A program made the translations under genes and the position numbers. Source: Chionoecetes opilio (lineage: Eukaryota; Arthropoda; Malacostraca; Decapoda; Majidae). From it: 64,000 nucleotides of DNA. Positions 25,448-36,929 of this stretch are shown here, piece by piece (the stretch's first letter is position 1; every line of letters starts with the position of its first letter). The notes beneath the pieces are model-generated. The model saw only the letters and a program-made list of their open reading frames with translations. It was not told the origin of the DNA and made no database searches. Where the stretch lies: NCBI GenBank assembly GCA_016584305.1, contig JACEEZ010026156.1, positions 207,561 through 271,560 of the forward strand. Direction: 5' to 3'.

Positions 25448-26140
25448 ATGAGCCTTGGTAATTGTCTAAGCTGTCTCCGTGGTAAACATGCTTCAAATGC
25501 ATGCCCTATAAGCTTAGGAACTTGTAGGAAACGTAAACAATCTGTTCATAACATCGCTCTTTGTCCTTACAGTGATAATAACTCAGACCCTGCAGTAGTT
25601 AAAATGGCAGTCACTAATAAGAGTAGTTCAGCAGCTGTTCCTACTGCCGATTTGAATGTGAGCCATAATGGTCATTCAGTCAATGTAAAGACGATGTTTG
25701 ACAGTGGTGCACAAAGATCCTTCATAAGCAGGGAGATAGTTGAATTGTTACAACTACCCATAATTAATACAGTGAATTTACCCATATCAGGTTTTCTTGC
25801 CAATAATGAGGCTCAAACCTTTGACATAGTTCAACCCCTAGTCCAATTAGGAAGATATAAATGTAGGGTAGCTGCTGTAGTAAATAGTATTGGTATCAGT
25901 TTAACTGTTAATGGACTAAAAGACACAGCTGAAATGCTGAGGGATAATGGTGTTAAACTAATTAGTAATACCTTCAAAGACGTTGATGGTCCCTTCCAAT
26001 TAATCATAGGCGCTGATTATTTCGGGCGTTACCTAAGGAAGGTCATCAAAATACCGTGTGTAGCGTCCCTGCGCATTCGGTCAGCGGTTTCGAGTCCACC
26101 AAGTTCGTCCTGGCGTGGTGGCGCTTTGTATAGTCAATAA
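25448..26140 (+). pseudogene. BEL/Pao zinc knuckles and protease (copy 3), ends inside a SINE
   Basis: The element part runs to 26054: Cys/His cluster, MFDSGAQRSFISREIVELL, and LIIGADYFGRYLRKVIKI. After that the reading frame enters the inserted SINE and stops. The first zinc knuckle reads CRKRKQSVH, with Cys replaced by Arg compared with copies 1 and 2. Confidence 0.8.
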
Positions 26141-26195
26141 CCTTGTAGTTGGTACTTGCAAAGTGTCTAGATAGGATCAAAGTATCTTATCTTAT
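26055..26195 (+). mobile_element. Short SINE-like insertion with 11-bp target duplication
   Basis: 141 bp flanked by catcaaaatac at 26044-26054 and 26196-26206. The empty site is preserved in BEL copies 1 and 2. It contains GGTTTCGAGTCC, which resembles a tRNA B box, and ends in a (TATCT)n-like tail. A convincing A box was not located. Confidence 0.8.
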
Positions 26196-27312
26196 CATCA
26201 AAATACATAACATCTCTATGTTCACCAGCGCTGGTGGTAAGGTAATAATGGGACCCATCCCACATACTCACCAAGCCGAACAAGAGGAGAGTATTCCTAG
26301 TCATGCACAACCCCTATTAATTACCAGAATTGGAACCACCTTCTTGCCCACACCAATTAGTGAGGTAGTAGAGGAAAGTGGTATTCCAGTTCATAATGAA
26401 TATATTGCCACTAATGAAAATCCTAATAATAATGTGTCACGAGGAGATAATAACCTCAAATTGGACACAAGATTATGGTTTAAAGGCCTTACCTGGCTGA
26501 AAGAGTGTAATAATATGCCTATACAGGTTTCCACTCAGTCAGACATAATAATATCTGTAGATATAATAAGGGAACCTGAATTGATCCCAGTTCCTGTGAT
26601 AGACATAGAAAGGTTTTCCTTACTGAGCAAACTAATTAAGACTACTAATTTAGTCTTCCAATCCATTAAAAGGGATAGCTCTGATCCTTTGAAGTTTTGG
26701 ATCAGAACAATACAGAAGCAGGTATTTCCTGAGGAATATCAGCTATTGGCCTCAGCCAGCCCCCATAGTAACAAATTGACCAAATTATTAGGTCTGTACC
26801 TTGATCTTGAGGGCATAATTAGGTGTCGAGGTCGAAATTTAAAGGCTGATCTTCCAAATACCACCTGCCATCCCATACTAATTCCCAAACGCCACCATCT
26901 TACTAAATTGTTGGTGGAAGAATGTCATAGGAACTCATTACATGGCGGAATGGCTACAATATTAGCCGATATCAGGTGTCAATTTTGGATAAATCATGGT
27001 AGACAGGCAGTCAAATATTACTTCAAATCTCTCAATAAATATAATAGATCTGAGTGTAGACTAGTCTCCTATCTTGGTCCCCCTGAACTTCCCGCTGATA
27101 ATGGGCTCCTAAAACTATTTGAGGTTAATGGTGATGACTATACTGGGGATACTATAACATCAGGAGATAACTCTCCCCCCGATCAAGTATATGTCAGCAT
27201 ATTCACTGGTACCTCTATCAGAGCTGTTAGTTTTAAAATAGCTAAAGACCAAAGTGCCGAAACCAGTAATCAAATGTTCTGGCGCTATGTGGCCTGGGGT
27301 GATGCCACATGA
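26196..27312 (+). pseudogene. BEL/Pao linker, integrase zinc site and core start (copy 3)
   Basis: Open for about 370 codons: GPIPHTHQAEQ, LWFKGLTWLKE, FWIRTIQKQVFPEEYQLL, and the His site HHLTKLLVEECHRNSLHGG. Then ILADIRCQFWINHGRQAVK, EVNGDDYTGD and DQVYVSIFTGTSIRAVSF follow. This is the least damaged version of the region and shows where the family ends: YVAWGDAT and a stop, about 40% into the integrase core. The second Asp and the Glu are absent. Confidence 0.8.
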
Positions 27313-27342
27313 AGCGGAACTTCAGTTTTCGCCGGCCCCCAG

Positions 27343-28194
27343 TGTGGAAATTATCCACCAAACACCCTCTCATAATTGGTAGAGTGGTGGTTTGTTCCCC
27401 CCCCCCCCCCCTAGTGAGGGAGTTATTGTCCGTTCATCATAGGGTGAGTGCGTAAAGGGATGTATTTATAATTATAATGGTAATGGGTATAATTAAGGTA
27501 ATTTAAGTAAATGATAAGTACTGGGGATACTATAAAGTAACATTCCCAGTAATATTAAGCATTTGCACCTTATAACTAGCACCTTGATTGGAGCGACTGG
27601 CTATTGGTCGCCGTCATTTAAATTTGCACCAATTAAGGTGGTCCACCTGCCGCCTACCTAAAGGTGACACGTGTAATTTGTGGTGGCCGCCACCAGCCGC
27701 CCACTTACGGAGGTCAGTCCACTCTAGACATCCGAGGGAATAACATCTATTAAATATACGTGCTTGTCTATAAGTACAAGTACAAGTACACTACCAGCTC
27801 CCATCGAGTTAATATCTCTTCACTGATTATAAAGAGATTTGTATATACGTTAATTGTACATATACGTGATAAAACAATAGGACTTGTCTTAGCGACTGAG
27901 ATAACAATCCTCCGAGTCATGGATAACTGGGTTATGAAAACCCTTCTGATGCCCATATCGAAACACTAGTCTCCAACCCTCCGCTTCTGTACTTCACGGG
28001 CGGCCTGATCACGCGCTACCACTTCGGATCACAAGGACAGGCAGTGTTAATACAAGCCTACAGCCATTCAACCCACTATCCACCGATAAGTATCCTAGTT
28101 AGTTGATTAGCTAGGGTATTGTCGGGATGAAATAGACATGGGTTTGATTGATTAGGTAAGACCTCATATTAAATATGTTTGTAGCATAAATTTC

Positions 28195-28198
<4 letters not shown>
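27343..28198 (+). repeat. 3' LTR of BEL/Pao copy 3
   Basis: TGTGGAAATTATCCACC to TTTCTACA, about 855 bp, diverged from the LTRs of copies 1 and 2. It runs straight into (AT)n, so no target duplication can be read. Confidence 0.85.
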
Positions 28199-28282
<84 letters not shown>

Positions 28283-28300
28283 ACATATATATTTATATAT
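28199..28300. repeat. (AT)n microsatellite
   Basis: Pure (TA)n to ~28277 and then AT-rich DNA. It separates BEL copy 3 from LINE-J copy iii. Confidence 0.95.
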
Positions 28301-29788
28301 GTGTATCTTTTCCTAACTATTAACCCTTCTGCTTACTCTGTGAAACTATTCTCTCCGTTGGGTTCCTCCGATCACAATCTTATTTCTGTAACCTGTCCTA
28401 TCGTTCCGGTACCGTCTCGGGACCCACCTAAGCGGAGGTGCTTCTGGCACTTCAACTCAGCTAAGTGGGAAGACCTAAGGCAGTACTACTCTGATTTTCC
28501 ATGGAATGATTACTGCTTCCATGTCAAAGACCCATCTCTTTGTGCAGAGCGCATAACTGATTTCATAGTCTCTGGCATGGAGGCGTACATTCCACATACT
28601 TTCTCTAATCCTAAAGCCCGTCAACCTTGGTTTAACTCTGCTTGTTCTCATGCTGTCCGAGATAGAGAGGTGGCTCACAAACGGTACCGTAAGCATCCAT
28701 CTCCTGAAACTCATGCCCTTTATATTTCTGCACGTAATCATGCCAAATCTTTACTTCAGCTTACCAAAAACTCTTTCATTCATAGAAAATGTCAAAATCT
28801 TTCTGAATCAAATTCCTCTCGTGAATTCTGGCATCTAGCTAATAACATCTCTAACAATTTTTCTTCTTCATCTTTCCCTCCTATGCTTCACCCAGATGGC
28901 TACACAGCTGTCTCATCTACTTCTAAAGCTGAACTCTTCGCTCAAACATTTGCTAAAAATTCCACTCTGGCTGATGAAGGGCTTGTTCCTCCTTCTCCTC
29001 CACCCTCTGACTTTATTATGCCTGTCATTAAGATCCTTCGGAATGATGTTTTCTTTGCCCTTTCTGGCCTAGATCCTCGGAAGGCTTACGGTCCAGACGG
29101 AGTCCCTCCTATTGTTCTCAAAAACTGTGCTTCTGTGCTTGCACCTTGCCTGGTCAAACTTTTCCGTCTATGTCTATTTACTTCCACCTTTCCTTCTTGC
29201 TGGAAGTTTGCTCACATCCAACCTGTTCCCAAGAAGGGTGACCGTTCTAATCCTTCAAACTACCGTCCTATAGCTTTGACTTCCTGTCTTTCTAAAGTTT
29301 TTGAATCTATACTTAATAAGAAGATTCTTAAGCATCTATCTGCTCACAATCTTCTATCTGATCGTCAGTACGGTTTCCGTAAAGGGCGATCTACTGGCGA
29401 TCTTCTAGCTTTCCTAACTGAATCTTGGTCATCCTCCTTTAGGGGTTTCGGTGAAACTTTTGCTGTTGCCCTTGACATATCAAAAGCTTTTGATAGAGTC
29501 TGGCACAAATCTTTAATTTCCAAACTACCCTCATTCGGTTTCTATCCTTCTCTCTGTACCTTCATTTTAAGTTTCCTTTCAAACCGTTCTATTGCAGCTA
29601 CTGTAGACGGACATTGTTCTTCTCCTAAATCTATCAATAGTGGTGTTCCCCAGGGTTCTGTCCTATCACCCACTTTCTTTATATTATTCATTAATGATCT
29701 AAGTCTAACTCAAAACCCTATCCACCTGATGATTCTACCCTGCATTTTTCAACGTCGTTTATTAGACGTCCAACTCAACAGGAACTAA
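28301..29788 (+). pseudogene. LINE-J endonuclease end and RT
   Basis: 495 codons. The endonuclease end has [10 protein letters not shown] (catalytic Asp-His). The spacer has [22 protein letters not shown] motifs are [36 protein letters not shown], motif [14 protein letters not shown] and motif [22 protein letters not shown]. Directly after motif B, bases encoding the SYxDD box are missing (compare IHSYTDDSTLHF in copy v), which also shifts the frame. The downstream C-terminal domain resumes at 29830-30520 in other frames. Confidence 0.85.
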
Positions 29789-30656
29789 GTGATTCACGGA
29801 GAGATGCCACCGAGCGCCTAACTTCTGATCTTTCTATTATTTCTGATTGGGGCAAAGCAAACCTTGTTTTGTTCAATGCCTCAAAAACCCAATTTCTTCA
29901 CCTATCTACTCGACAAAACCTACCAGATAACTATCTCCTCTTCTTTAATGACACTCAACTGTCTCCTTCTTCTACAATGAACATTCTAGGACTATCCTTT
30001 ACTAAAAATCTGAACTAGAAATCTCACATCTCATCTCTTGCTAAAACAGCTTCTAAGTAGTTAGGTGTGCTGTGGCGTCTGCGTCCTTTTTTTTCTCCCT
30101 CCCAATTGCTTGGTCTCTACAGGGGCCTTATCCGCCCATGTATGGAGTATGTCTCACATGTTTGGGGAGGATCCACTCATACAGCTCTCCTAAACAGGGT
30201 TGAGTCAAAAGCTTTTCGTCTCATCAACTCCTCTCCTCTGACTGACTGTCTTCAATCTTTAAATCACCGCCTAAATGTTGCTTCTCTTGCTCTCTTCTAC
30301 TGTTATTTTCATGCTCACTGCTCTTCTGAACTTGCTAACTGCATGCCTCCCCCACTCCCGCGGCCTCGCTGCACAAGACTTTCTACTCATTCCCATCCCT
30401 ATTCTGTCCATTTTCCTAATGCAAGAGTTAATCAGTATCTTTACTCTTTCATCCCTTTTACTGGTAAACTCTGGAACTCTTTTCCTGTTTTTATTTTTCC
30501 ATTTCCTATGACTAAAGAAGAGTAACAAGACACCTCCCGAACTAAATTGACCTACCCCTTTGTTTTTATTTTATTCTCTTACTGTCCCTTGTAAACCCTC
30601 ACTCATTCTCTTACTGTCCCTTGGGAACTGGCCCTTGGCCAGTTCCCTGTGACGTA
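28301..30656 (+). mobile_element. LINE-J copy iii, 5'-truncated
   Basis: Starts inside the endonuclease and runs through RT and the C-terminal domain to an A-rich end after cttggccagttccctgtgac. The closest intact-looking LINE-J copy in the window, but with stops near 30016 and 30058 and a deleted YxDD box near 29728. Confidence 0.87.
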
Positions 30657-30677
30657 AAAAAACAAAAAAATACATAC

Positions 30678-30834
<157 letters not shown>

Positions 30835-30922
30835 CTGTTTGTTAAAATATTTTCCCTTTGTCTTAAGAATGTCTTATTCTCTTTAGTGATCAAGTTTATG
30901 ACTTTGCCGTAGCTGGTCATTT

Positions 30923-30966
30923 TGCTGTATCTCGATTTCGGGTTATGGACCCTTCTTCATAAGCGG
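30923..30966 (-). ncRNA. Hammerhead-like motif, degenerate (Penelope 3' part)
   Basis: On the minus strand: TATGAAGAA, a GGGT-CCATA-ACCC stem-loop, then GAAATCGAGATACAGC. GAAA after the stem and a short pairing before UAC resemble the minimal hammerhead ribozymes known in Penelope-like elements. Four extra bases precede the stem, so this is tentative. Confidence 0.3.
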
Positions 30967-31236
30967 GGAGAGATGTTTTCTCCTCAGATGTAGAGGTGAG
31001 CATGATTTGGGTGCAGTGTGAGCCGCTACTTAAGGAGAAGTATATTGGCCTCGCGTGTGAGCGGACGATTCTCATTGGTGGATGACTTCAACTCCTCCCT
31101 GCTTTGCGTCTCTGTGGGTTGGATATCGCTACCCTTTTTTCTTTTCATGCTTGCGATAGCTTGTAAGTCGTATGCTTGTTCGTTATGCTTGGGATTGATA
31201 TATTTTATGTAAGTAAAGTGCTTCTAAAATTGGAAG

Positions 31237-31575
31237 TCACCGTACATCTGGGCACATGTCGACCATTTCTGTATTTTCTACTAAAAATGTTCTTGTGATG
31301 GTGATGCCGTGTTTTTCTAGTAGGTGACTTTTTTGGGCCCTGGAAGTTAAGTGGCAAGTAAGACGTCGAGACAGCTTCGTTGTCGTCATGCCGATGTAGG
31401 AGGAGGGGAGGACTTCAAAGTTTCCTCGTTTGCACGTGATCCTATATACGACATGGGACTTTTGGGTTGTCTCCTTCGTCTGGCTTGGGCTGTTTCGGAG
31501 AAGGAGGTTGTTGGTTTTCTTGTTCCTGTAATATTTCTGTAGTTTTATTCTTCTCTCTGGTTCTGTAGCTTTCAC
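31237..31575 (-). pseudogene. Penelope GIY-YIG endonuclease domain
   Basis: 112 codons: SHVVYRITCKRGNFEVLPSS, then YIGMTTTKLSRRLTCHL and HGITITRTFLVENTE. The V-Y and Y-I-G pair spaced by ~20 residues is the start of a GIY-YIG fold, as in the C-terminal endonuclease of canonical Penelope elements. It is cut off from the rest of its protein by stops on both sides. Confidence 0.75.
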
Positions 31576-31874
31576 ATTAAGGCTGACGATTTGTGATATT
31601 ATTCATTCATCTTCCTGGTAAGCGGTGGAGAAGAAAGCCCGCTAAAATAAAGTTATGTCCTGGCTCTTTTCTGTGGCGTTAGGATTCCTCCAGCTCTCCA
31701 TCATTTTCTTGGTTTGACGGTTGATGTGTCTTTCACTGAAGCCGTTGTTAATGAGGACTTGAGTAGATAGCTCGATTTCTTTGTGCATGAGTTGCCCCTG
31801 CCACGTACTACAGTGTGTAAGAGTTCTTATATAAGCGCCGATGGTCGAGTCCTTATATCGCTGCGGCCTTCAAC

Positions 31875-31984
31875 GACATCGTCTGTCTGCCGGTACTTGT
31901 TCCCTCGGGGAGAGGTGAAAGATGCTCCTCTCTCGAGGTGAAACCTCTCCCCGAGGGAGCAAATACCGGCAGACATACGGTGTC
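31875..31984. repeat. Near-perfect 42-bp inverted repeat at Penelope junction
   Basis: Arms 31875-31916 and 31943-31984 pair with about four mismatches around a 26-base centre. Both arms are the same Penelope RT codons (LPEGT region), in opposite orientation. Confidence 0.88.
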
Positions 31985-32410
31985 GCCATGGGCTCGACCT
32001 TAGGGGTTTTGCTGGGAAACTTCTTCATGGCTGCAAAGAAGAAGAGGTATTTAAGAAAATAAACAAGTCCGACATATATTGCCGCTACATCGATGACATT
32101 TTCATCAAAACGAAGAGTCACTACAAAGCAGAACAGCAGAATCTCTGCCTACAAGATACTTCAGGCCTCACCTTCACCATAGAAAGCAGCTCAGACAAAC
32201 GAATGCCGTTTCTGGACGTCCTCGTAAAGCAACAAGAAGAATCTTTCAACACAAATGTATACGTGAAGCCAACGAACCCCAGACACTTCCTCAACGGAGA
32301 AAGTGAAAGCCTACAGCGATATAAGGACTCGACTATCGGCGCTTATATCAGAAGAGCTCTTACACACTGTAGTACGTGGCAACTCGTACACAAAGAAATC
32401 GAGCAATATA
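31943..32410 (+). pseudogene. Penelope-like RT fragment (plus strand)
   Basis: Motif B wording MGSTLGVLLGNFFM, then YCRYIDDIFIKTKSHY with an intact Tyr-Ile-Asp-Asp catalytic box. MPFLDVLVKQQEESF, YVKPTNPRHFLNGE and STIGAYIRRALTHCSTW follow. Frame breaks occur before MPFLDV. It is cut at 32410 by (AT)n. Confidence 0.8.
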
Positions 32411-32528
<118 letters not shown>

Positions 32529-35018
32529 ATCAATCAATCAATCATTGGGGGCATACGCCGGGGGGCGCGTCGCCTCGCCCACCCTACGACGCCACTCCCG
32601 GGGGTCACCACGCGCGAGTTCCCATGCAGGCTCCTTTCCCATACCAAGCAGCTCTCGACAAGAAACATCAACTTGCCCCAGCCACGAGCCTTGTGGGCGC
32701 CCCCTTGGCCTCTTCCACGCCGGATTGTCTCTTACAGATACAACCCGATGGGAAGGATCGGTTTCAGGGTAGCGTGCCACATGCCCATATAGCCGAAGTT
32801 GGCGCTGACGGACTATGCAGATAATTCAGTCTCACGGTGCAATCGCTGATTTGACACGTAATCATCCCAGCGATACCCCATGATTCTGCGAAGACACTTA
32901 TTACCAAAGGCATTGATTCGTCTCTTCAAGTCACTATTTAGTGTCCATGTCTCACAACCATAGAGTAAGATAGGGATCACAAGCGACTTGAAGATCCGGA
33001 TCTTTTTCCTCCTGCACAGGTACCGACAACGCCAAATACTCCCGCTGAGCGAGTCCATAACACCGTGGGCTATGCCAATCCGTCGTAAGACTTCTTGACG
33101 TGACCCGCCGTCATTATGGACTGCGCTACCAGGGTATGTAAGACTTTCCAAGATCTCAATGTCCTCGCCACACGCATGAACAGACTGTACTGCTTCATCT
33201 AGTAAGTCTCCAAATACCTGGACCTTGGTCTTGAGCCAGGAGACCTCAAGTCCCAAAGGCTTTGCCTCCTCGTGCAGCGCCTCGAGAGCCATCACCAGGA
33301 CCTCCAGCGACTCAGCAAAGATTACTGCATCATCGGCAAAAACAAGATCAGTGATCTTGGTGTTGCCGACGGATGCTCCACAATCACTTTGATCTACAAC
33401 CTTGTCCAATACCCAGTCCATACAAGCGTTGAAAAGTGATGGGGCAAGGACGCACCCCTGCCTCACTCCTGTATTCACAGGAAAGAAGCTGGATACACCT
33501 GCCCCACACTTCACAGCACTCTCAGTCCCAGAATACAGACCAGTTATCAAACCAATAGTCCTTGCAGGAATCCCTCGAAGTCGCAGCAGATCCCAGAGTG
33601 ACTCACGATGCACTGAGTCAAACGCCTTCTTGAGATCAACATAGGCTGCAAGCATCCCCTGTCGAAACTCACGTCGGCGTTCCACCAGGACACGAAGCGC
33701 TAGGATACGGTCCGTTGTTGACTTACCAGGCGTGAACCCAGACTGCTGAGGTCTCTGATGCTTCACCAGATGACTGCGAATTCGTGTCAGCAATAGATGG
33801 GCAAGCACCTTGCCTGGTACGCTGAGCTGTGTAATACCGCGGTAATTGTTGCAGTCCTGACGGTCCCCTTTCCCTTTCCAGATAGGGACGACCAGCCCCC
33901 TTTTCCAGTCAGGAGGAATGGTACCTGATTGCCACACGGCAGTCAGGACAGCATGCAACCCGCGGATCATGGCCTCACCCCCAGCTTTGAGGAGCTCCGC
34001 ACTGATATTACAAACACCAGCTGCCTTTCCACCCTTCAACTTTGCTACAGCCTCTCTGACTTCGTCAAGAGAGGGTGCGGTTTCGTCAATGGGAGGATCG
34101 GCATCCACTGCCTGTAACCCAGTGGTGTGAAGCTGCTCAGTTGGAGGGTCCACCGTGAACAACTGCCCAAAGTACTCAGCCCAACGAGCCATCTGCCCAT
34201 CCATGTCCGACACGAGACGCCCATCTGCTGTTCGAATAGCACTCGCCCGAGAAGGAGACTTGGAACGGAGCTTCTTCAGGGCTCGGTAGGCGGGTCGGAG
34301 GTCATTAGCGTTCAAATGACCCTCGACATCCTCAGCGAGACTCCTGACATACCTCTCCTTGTCTCTCCTCAGGAGGGTTCTAGTCCGGCGTGACAGAGCC
34401 CTGTGCTGGTCCCGGTTCCCAGCCAGCCTGGCAGCGCGACTCTCCTCGATTTTCTCCAGCGTCTCCGTCGAGACAAAACCACGCCTTGACCTCGGGCGCT
34501 CCCCACTACACTCCTTGGCAGCCTGTAGAGTTTCACGTTTGAAGGTATCCCACAGTTCTACAGGATCCCCGAGAGCACCGAGCACATCAAACCGATTTGA
34601 GACTGCCACCGCATACTCATGAGCACATGTCAAGTCCTTCAGTTTCTCAAGATGAAACACAGTATGGTTACCTCTTGAGATTCTTCTGGACTTGACATGA
34701 AGCTTAAGTGTAGCAACAACAAGTCTGTGATCTGTTCCAAAGAACTTAGCACTCTGGTAAACCCTGCAGTTCTGGAGGATCCTCCAACGAGTACTAACGA
34801 GGATGTGGTCGATCTCCTTAGCTACCCCTCCGGCATTACTATACCATGTCCAGCGGTGGAGCTCTGGTCTCTGATACCAAGAACCTGCAATTCTCAACCT
34901 TCTGGACCTTGCAAAGTTCAGAAGCAGATAACTGTTGGTGTTTCTGGTACCGGAGCCATGGGGACCAACACACAACTCGTAGCCATCTCTCACAGTGCCA
35001 GTAGTAGCAACAGTAGTA
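32529..35018 (-). mobile_element. RTE-type LINE, 5'-truncated (minus strand)
   Basis: Tail repeat (TCAA)n at 32529-32542 matches the ATTG tail of the RTE element at 21045-24404. The body is highly similar to it. The 5' end stops at (AT)n near 35018, so the first ~150 endonuclease codons and the leader are missing. Confidence 0.87.
32813..34993 (-). CDS. RTE endonuclease (C-terminal part) and reverse transcriptase
   Basis: A 726-codon open frame without stops. It enters the endonuclease just after LGDFNATTGT, keeps FGTDHRLVV, and has a full RT: NNYRGITQLSVPGK, AAYVDLKKAFDSVH, TGVRQGCVLAPSLFNA, LVFADDAVIF. A frameshift near 32825 (HRETELSA) removes the last ~80 residues, which persist in another frame at 32538-32780. 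Long intactness suggests a fairly recent insertion, but truncation of the nuclease prevents autonomous activity. Confidence 0.8.
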   Translation of the reverse strand: MRDGYELCVGPHGSGTRNTNSYLLLNFARSRRLRIAGSWYQRPELHRWTWYSNAGGVAKEIDHILVSTRWRILQNCRVYQSAKFFGTDHRLVVATLKLHVKSRRISRGNHTVFHLEKLKDLTCAHEYAVAVSNRFDVLGALGDPVELWDTFKRETLQAAKECSGERPRSRRGFVSTETLEKIEESRAARLAGNRDQHRALSRRTRTLLRRDKERYVRSLAEDVEGHLNANDLRPAYRALKKLRSKSPSRASAIRTADGRLVSDMDGQMARWAEYFGQLFTVDPPTEQLHTTGLQAVDADPPIDETAPSLDEVREAVAKLKGGKAAGVCNISAELLKAGGEAMIRGLHAVLTAVWQSGTIPPDWKRGLVVPIWKGKGDRQDCNNYRGITQLSVPGKVLAHLLLTRIRSHLVKHQRPQQSGFTPGKSTTDRILALRVLVERRREFRQGMLAAYVDLKKAFDSVHRESLWDLLRLRGIPARTIGLITGLYSGTESAVKCGAGVSSFFPVNTGVRQGCVLAPSLFNACMDWVLDKVVDQSDCGASVGNTKITDLVFADDAVIFAESLEVLVMALEALHEEAKPLGLEVSWLKTKVQVFGDLLDEAVQSVHACGEDIEILESLTYPGSAVHNDGGSRQEVLRRIGIAHGVMDSLSGSIWRCRYLCRRKKIRIFKSLVIPILLYGCETWTLNSDLKRRINAFGNKCLRRIMGYRWDDYVSNQRLHRETELSA

Positions 35019-35079
<61 letters not shown>
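35019..35079. repeat. (AT)n microsatellite
   Basis: Between the truncated RTE 5' end and a Penelope-like element. Confidence 0.95.
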
Positions 35080-35082
<3 letters not shown>

Positions 35083-36306
35083 CTCCGAATACCTCAACAA
35101 GATCGACGACATCCTCAGCGACACTACGAAGTTCACAAAGATGAATAAAGACCCCACAGAAGCACTCAAGTTAAAAATCAACAAATTGATAACTAAGAAC
35201 AACTCTGCCAGCACTACCATACAATTTGGAAAGCTCTCTGGTGAATACGGCATGGGTTACTACTACGGCAATATCAAGATACACAAGCCGGGCAATAAAC
35301 TTCGTCCTATAATATCCCAAATACCGACGCCGACGTACCACCTCGCAAAGAAACTGTGTGCAATTTAGGCTCCATACACACCCAATGCCTACAGCCTTCA
35401 ATCAGCATCAGAGTTTTTCGACATACTCAAGACCCACAACGCCAGAGGTGCAATCGCTTCGCTTGATGTCGAGTCCCTCTTCACCAACGTACCCGTTGAC
35501 CGTACAATCAACTATATCATCGACCAAGTGTATAACAATGACTCCATCCCCCGCTTGACGTCCCGGAAACTGTACTACGTGGACTTCTCGAATGCTGCTC
35601 TAAAGAAACACCTTGTACCTCTCCCCGAGGGAACAAATATCAACAAATAGACGGCGTCGCTATGGGATCTCCCTTAGGAGTATTGCTGGCAAACTTCTTC
35701 ATGGGCTGCGTAGAAGAAGTATTCAAGAAAATAAGCAAGCCCGACATATATTGCCGCTACATCGATAACATCTTTATCAAAACGAAAAGTCACTACGAAG
35801 CAGAACAGCTGAAGCTCTGCCTACAAGATACTTCAGGCCTCACCTTCACCATAGAAAGCAGCTCAGACAAATCAATGCCGTTCTTGGACTTCCTTGTAAC
35901 GCAGAAAGAAGAATCATTCATCACAAACGTCTACGTGAAGCCAACGAACACCGGACACTGCCTCAACGGAGAAAGCGAATGCCCGCAGAGATATAAAGAC
36001 TCCACAATCGGTGCTTATATCAGAAGAGCTCTCACACACTGCAGTACATGGCAACTTATGCACAAAGAAATTGAGCGATCCACTCAAGTCCTCATCAACA
36101 ACGGCTTCAGCGAGAGAGACATCAACCGTCAGACTAAGAAAATTATGGAGAACTGGTACAACCCTAATGCCACAAAAAAGAGTCAGGACATAACTATTTT
36201 CTACCGGGCTTTCTTCTCCACCGCTCACCAGGAAGAAGAAAGAATAATATCACAAATCGTCAACCGTAATGTGAAACCTGCAGACAAGAAGAATAAAAGA
36301 GAATAA
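35080..36306 (+). pseudogene. Penelope-like reverse transcriptase
   Basis: N-terminal SEYLNKIDDIL, then GKLSGEYGMGYYYGNIKIHK and LRPIISQIPTPTYHLAK (RT finger). A stop follows at ~35367 after KKLCAI. Motif A reads SLDVESLFTNVPVD. A frameshift near 35638 precedes QIDGVAMGSPLGVLLANFF (motif B). Motif C reads YCRYIDNIFI, so the second catalytic Asp is Asn; the sibling fragment at 32090 keeps YIDD. The thumb (MPFLDFLVTQKEESF, STIGAYIRRALTHCSTW, NWYNP) follows to the stop at 36304. Confidence 0.85.
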
Positions 36307-36379
36307 AACTACAAATTTATTACAAAAACAAGAACACCAGCAACTTCCTTCTCCGTAACAGCCCAAGCCAGACGAAGGA

Positions 36380-36866
36380 GACAAAACAAAAGTCCCATGT
36401 CGTATATAGGATCACTTGCAAAAGAGGAAACTGTGAAGTCCTCCCCTCATCCTACATCGACAAGACGACAACGAAGCTGTCTCGACGTCTTACTTGCCAC
36501 CTAACTTTCGGAGTCCCAAAAAGTCACCTATTTGGAAAACATGGCATCATCATCACAAGAACATTTTTTGAAGAAAATACAGAATTGGTCGACATGTGTG
36601 CAGATGTGCGGCGACTTCCAATTCTAGAAGCACTATACATAAAAGACATCAATCCCAAGCTTAACGTACAGGCAAACGACCTACAAGCTCTACCAAGCAT
36701 GAAAGGAACAAAGGCTAATAACAGCCTACTCACAGAGAAACAAAGCGAGGAGTCAACAACCAATAAGCGTCGCCCACTCACGGAGACAAAAATCAACGAG
36801 AAGCAGAAACTATCTACCAATCAGCGCCGCCCACTAGAATGCGCGGCAGCCAGACTTAATCAATAA
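36380..36866 (+). pseudogene. Penelope GIY-YIG endonuclease domain (second copy)
   Basis: SHVVYRITCKRGNCEVLPSS then YIDKTTTKLSRRLTCHL: the YIG of the other copy is YID here. After a frame change, VDMCADVRRLPILEALYIK and INPKLNVQ close the fold. The tail is Lys/Arg-rich to 36866. Confidence 0.75.
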
Positions 36867-36929
36867 ATAGCGCTTCACTCCACAGCTAAATCATGCTCAT
36901 CTCTACAACTGAGGAGAAAACATCTTCCA

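Larger units (their letters stand above)
24418..28198 (+). mobile_element. BEL/Pao LTR retrotransposon (copy 3, lacks 5' LTR)
   Basis: Starts at the primer site tggtgccccgagtag (24418) and ends with a 3' LTR (27343-28198). It has the same protease-to-integrase deletion as copies 1 and 2 but is clearly diverged, so it is an independent family member. Gag is full of stops and a SINE splits the protease from the integrase region. No matching 5' LTR is present upstream, where the RTE element sits. Confidence 0.87.
30835..31916 (-). mobile_element. Penelope-like element, 3' part (minus strand)
   Basis: Reading right to left: end of RT (thumb region with YIRTLTHCSTW-like wording, 31740-31860), linker, GIY-YIG endonuclease and 3' untranslated part to ~30840. 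It matches the plus-strand element at 35080-37065 in reverse. It meets a plus-strand piece of the same family head to head at ~31930. Confidence 0.8.
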
